Positions 40,048 to 42,588 of a DNA stretch of 42,588 nucleotides are shown piece after piece. Origin of the DNA: Clostridia bacterium (GTDB lineage: Bacteria; CBDUZB01; JAGLHV01). The stretch spans positions 1 through 42,588 of the forward strand of contig JAUVLC010000005.1 in assembly GCA_030595925.1 (NCBI GenBank), written 5' to 3'. A program made the translations under genes and the position numbers. The notes under the pieces were generated by a model, which did no database searches, had not been told where the DNA came from, and was given only the letters and a program-made list of their open reading frames with translations. Numbering within the stretch: position 1 is the first letter of the stretch; every line of letters starts with the position of its first letter.

Positions 40048-41934
40048 GTGGCAACACATTATCAGGAATATGATGTAATTGTAATAGGAGCCGGTCATGC
40101 CGGTTGTGAGGCAGCTTTGGCCAGCAGCAGGATAGGTTGTTCTACCCTTATTTTAACTATGAATCTGGATACTATTGGGGCAATGTCTTGTAATCCGGCT
40201 ATTGGTGGTTTAGCCAAAGGGCAATTAGTAAAAGAAATAGATGTGCTGGGTGGAGAAATGGGTAAGGCCATTGATTGGGCGGGAATCCAATTTCGTCGAC
40301 TGAATACCAGCAAGGGTCCTGCCGTACGCTCTTCCCGGGCACAAGCAGACAAACAAAAATATATGTTATATATGAAGAAGGTTTTGGAAAATCAGTCCAA
40401 CCTGGATTTAAAACAGGGAATGGCAGAAAAAATTTTAGTAAAAAATAATACTGTTTGGGGAGTAGAAACAAAAATAGGAGAAAAAATAAAAGGGAAAATG
40501 ATAGTGGTTAGTCCCGGAACATTTCTTAGAGGATTGATTCATATTGGATTTAATCATTTTCCCGGAGGAAGAATGGGAGAAGCCGCTGCCGGCGGGCTTA
40601 CTAACAGTCTTAAAAATATGGGGTTTAAAATAGGAAGATTTAAAACAGGTACCTGTCCTCGTTTAGATAAAAGAAGTATTAATTTTTCTAAATTAAAGAT
40701 TCAATATGGAGATGATCCCCCTTTCCCTTTTTCTTTTTCTACCAAAAGAATAACACAAAAACAGATTCCCTGTTATATGACCTATACTAATCCGCAGGTG
40801 CATCAAATTATTAGAAATTCTTTGGACAGGTCTCCTCTTTATTCGGGAATAATAAAAGCTACAGGAGTAAGATATTGCCCTTCCATTGAAGATAAAATAG
40901 TTAAATTTTATGATAAAGAAAGGCACCAGATTTTTTTGGAACCGGAAGGAATAAATACAATAGAGGTTTATCCTAATGGTTTAGCTACCAGTTTGCCAAT
41001 AGATGTTCAGGTAGAAATTGTGCATGCGATTGAAGGTTTGGAAAAAGCAAAAATACTGCGGCCGGGGTATGGAATTGAGCATGATTATGTTTATCCTACA
41101 CAACTAAAACCGAGTTTGGAAACAAAGGGGGTAGAAAATCTTTTTTTAGCCGGACAAATTAACGGGACTACCGGATATGAAGAAGCAGCAGCACAGGGAC
41201 TTATTGCCGGGATAAATGCTACCCGGAAAATTAAAGGCCGGGAGCCTATTATTATTGACCGTTCACAGGGATATATTGGAGTGCTTATTGATGATTTGGT
41301 TACAAAGGGAACAAATGAACCTTACCGGATGTTTACTTCCCGGGCGGAATATAGACTTGTATTGCGGGAGGATAATGCGGATTTACGCTTAACGGAAATA
41401 GGGCATAAAATTGGATTGGTTAATGGAAGAAAAAATAAAAAAATTTTAAAAAAGAAAGAAGTAATTAATAAGGAATTAGGCCGAATTAGAAAAACCAGGG
41501 TAAGTCCTACGGAAGAAATAAATAAAAAAATAAAGAGCTGGGGAAGTAGTATTATAGAACGGACAGTAAGTGTGGAGGAATTGTTAAAAAGGCCTGAAGT
41601 TTCCTATTACAAATTAATGGAATTGACAAAATATTTTGACAATAAAATTACATCGGAAGTGGCTTTTCAGGTAGAAATAGAGACGAAATATCAGGGTTAT
41701 ATTAAAAGACAACTTAAGGAAATAGAAAAATTTCGTAAAATAGAAGAAATAAAAATTCCTCCCAATTTGGAATTTTCCTCTGTTCCCGGACTTTCCCGGG
41801 AAGTAAAAGAGAAATTATCTGCTTTTAATCCTGTTTCGTTAGGTCAGGCTTCGCGTATTTCAGGAATTACCCCGGCGGCTATATCTATTTTGAGAGTTTA
41901 TTTGAAGAGCAGGAAAATGAAAAGAAAACCTTGA
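40048..41934 (+). CDS. mnmG: tRNA uridine-5-carboxymethylaminomethyl synthesis protein MnmG (GidA)
   Basis: With MnmE this FAD enzyme modifies U34 of tRNAs reading two-codon families, including Gln, Glu, Lys and Arg. The 628-residue product has the FAD site VIVIGAGHAGCEAALASSRI, SCNPAIGGLAKGQLVKEIDV, and LNTSKGPAVRSSRAQADKQK. GTNEPYRMFTSRAEYRLVLR with EDNADLRLTEIG, and the C-terminal helical domain ending near SRISGITPAAISILRVYLKS, complete the family plan. Start GTG 40048 has AAGGAG 7 bases upstream. MnmE is not in the window. mnmG often lies near oriC, but no dnaA or parAB is here. The next gene is convergent, 44 bases away, with no clear terminator. Confidence 0.96.
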   Translation: MATHYQEYDVIVIGAGHAGCEAALASSRIGCSTLILTMNLDTIGAMSCNPAIGGLAKGQLVKEIDVLGGEMGKAIDWAGIQFRRLNTSKGPAVRSSRAQADKQKYMLYMKKVLENQSNLDLKQGMAEKILVKNNTVWGVETKIGEKIKGKMIVVSPGTFLRGLIHIGFNHFPGGRMGEAAAGGLTNSLKNMGFKIGRFKTGTCPRLDKRSINFSKLKIQYGDDPPFPFSFSTKRITQKQIPCYMTYTNPQVHQIIRNSLDRSPLYSGIIKATGVRYCPSIEDKIVKFYDKERHQIFLEPEGINTIEVYPNGLATSLPIDVQVEIVHAIEGLEKAKILRPGYGIEHDYVYPTQLKPSLETKGVENLFLAGQINGTTGYEEAAAQGLIAGINATRKIKGREPIIIDRSQGYIGVLIDDLVTKGTNEPYRMFTSRAEYRLVLREDNADLRLTEIGHKIGLVNGRKNKKILKKKEVINKELGRIRKTRVSPTEEINKKIKSWGSSIIERTVSVEELLKRPEVSYYKLMELTKYFDNKITSEVAFQVEIETKYQGYIKRQLKEIEKFRKIEEIKIPPNLEFSSVPGLSREVKEKLSAFNPVSLGQASRISGITPAAISILRVYLKSRKMKRKP

Positions 41935-41978
41935 CAGGTAATAATAAAAAACAAAATAAATAAAAAAATGGAAAATAG

Positions 41979-42368
41979 TTATATTAGTATTTGAGAGAGT
42001 TCTTTTAAAATGAATTGAATATCAAAAGGCTTGGAATAGAAATTTATTACACCATTGGATTTGAGCTGGTCGATAGCGTTAGGGGTCATTGCTTTTCCCG
42101 AAACAACAATAATAGGGAAGGGTTTATCTTTTTCAATAGAATTAAATCTTTGAATAAAATCTTCTCCTTTTTCCCATGGTAGGATAAGGTCCATTATTAA
42201 TAAATCCGGAGGGGAAGAAAGAACATAGCTTAGAAGTCCCTCACAATTCGGAAAAGTTTCTACCGTGTATCCTTCCATAGTTAATATATCTTGAAATATT
42301 TCCCTAATTTTCGCTTCGTCGTCAACAACGAAAATCTTTTTTTTCGAATTTTCTTGCATAGCATTCAT
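41979..42368 (-). CDS. Response-regulator receiver protein
   Basis: The 129-residue single receiver domain has KIFVVDDEAKIREIFQDILT, phospho-acceptor Asp60 in DLLIMDLILPWEKGEDF, IIVVSGKAM and FYSKPFD. No output domain is attached. I start at ATG 42368, where AGGAGAA lies 7-8 bases upstream; the open frame from 42422 adds 18 untypical residues. A promoter lies at 42443-42472. The partner kinase is not obvious; it is distant from the chemosensory block. The 116 bases after the promoter to the window end hold nothing I can identify. Confidence 0.88.
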   Translation of the reverse strand: MNAMQENSKKKIFVVDDEAKIREIFQDILTMEGYTVETFPNCEGLLSYVLSSPPDLLIMDLILPWEKGEDFIQRFNSIEKDKPFPIIVVSGKAMTPNAIDQLKSNGVINFYSKPFDIQFILKELSQILI

Positions 42369-42442
42369 TGTTTTTTCTCCTGAGGACATACAAACAGCAC
42401 ATTTTATTAAGAGTTTATTCAATGTTTCCCAAAACCACTTAT

Positions 42443-42472
42443 ATTATACCAAAATTATCCTTTTGTTGTCAA
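42443..42472 (-). promoter_or_regulatory. Consensus promoter of the minus-strand receiver gene
   Basis: On the minus strand TTGACA (42472-42467) and TATAAT (42448-42443) are separated by 18 bases. The leader to ATG 42368 is about 68 bases. Confidence 0.8.
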
Positions 42473-42588
42473 CATTCCCTTTTGTCCCAAATTCCGATAT
42501 AGGTTTTAGGCTTCGGCCAAATCAGCCAATTATGCTGAAAAAATTTATTAATTACTTCAATTGTATAGTTTTATCGGGAAGATAACAA

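Overview
The window looks like chromosomal DNA from a low-GC, outer-membrane-bearing bacterium. The evidence is a TonB-dependent receptor, a PorV-like barrel protein, and a secreted metalloprotease with a FlgD-like C-terminal domain. That last architecture, with the many shared intergenic palindromes, suggests an uncultivated lineage of the Omnitrophota/Firestonebacteria/FCB-fringe kind, but I cannot place it from sequence alone. TGA is used as a stop, and GTG and TTG starts are common.

Layout. 1-3059: 3' part of a secreted gluzincin metalloprotease, then a PorV/PorQ-like barrel. 3750-20699: a long plus-strand signalling and transport block holding tandem CheW, a TonB receptor, MTA/SAH nucleosidase, an NSS transporter with a tiny MetS-like subunit gene, an ABC-type substrate-binding protein, an MCP, CheA-REC, CheB, a lone receiver, REC-GAF-GGDEF, an MscS channel with a cyclic-nucleotide-binding-like domain, and CoaX. 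MCP, CheW, CheA-REC, CheB and REC-GGDEF resemble a Wsp-type chemosensory pathway whose output is c-di-GMP; no cheR is present. 20700-21660 is noncoding, with a DnaA-box cluster, two copies of a structured repeat and tRNA-Ser(GCT). 21665-28792 is housekeeping: PAC2-family protein, DUF1015 protein (minus), macro-domain protein, HisG, GltX, DUF1844 protein and tRNA-Gln(CTG).

28793-40014 is an accessory region starting at the 3' end of tRNA-Gln. It carries RadC, a type I restriction-modification operon (hsdM split by a frameshift, hsdS, rhuM, hsdR) and a three-gene HipB-HipS-HipT toxin-antitoxin locus behind four evenly phased operators. Codon use in the restriction operon is visibly richer in GCG, CGC and CTG than in its neighbours. 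40048-41934 is MnmG, followed by a convergent minus-strand response regulator.

The intergenic DNA is unusual. It holds five loci of strictly 7-bp-periodic arrays built from related heptamers ending in AG/GG, several GTAG...CTAC paired hairpins (REP-like), a 164-230 bp element with terminal inverted repeats, a CCCCCTTT/AAAGGGGG hairpin element in three copies, and a hairpin repeat whose two copies show a compensatory base-pair change. Many long open frames in these regions are artefacts of the 7-bp period and are not annotated as genes.
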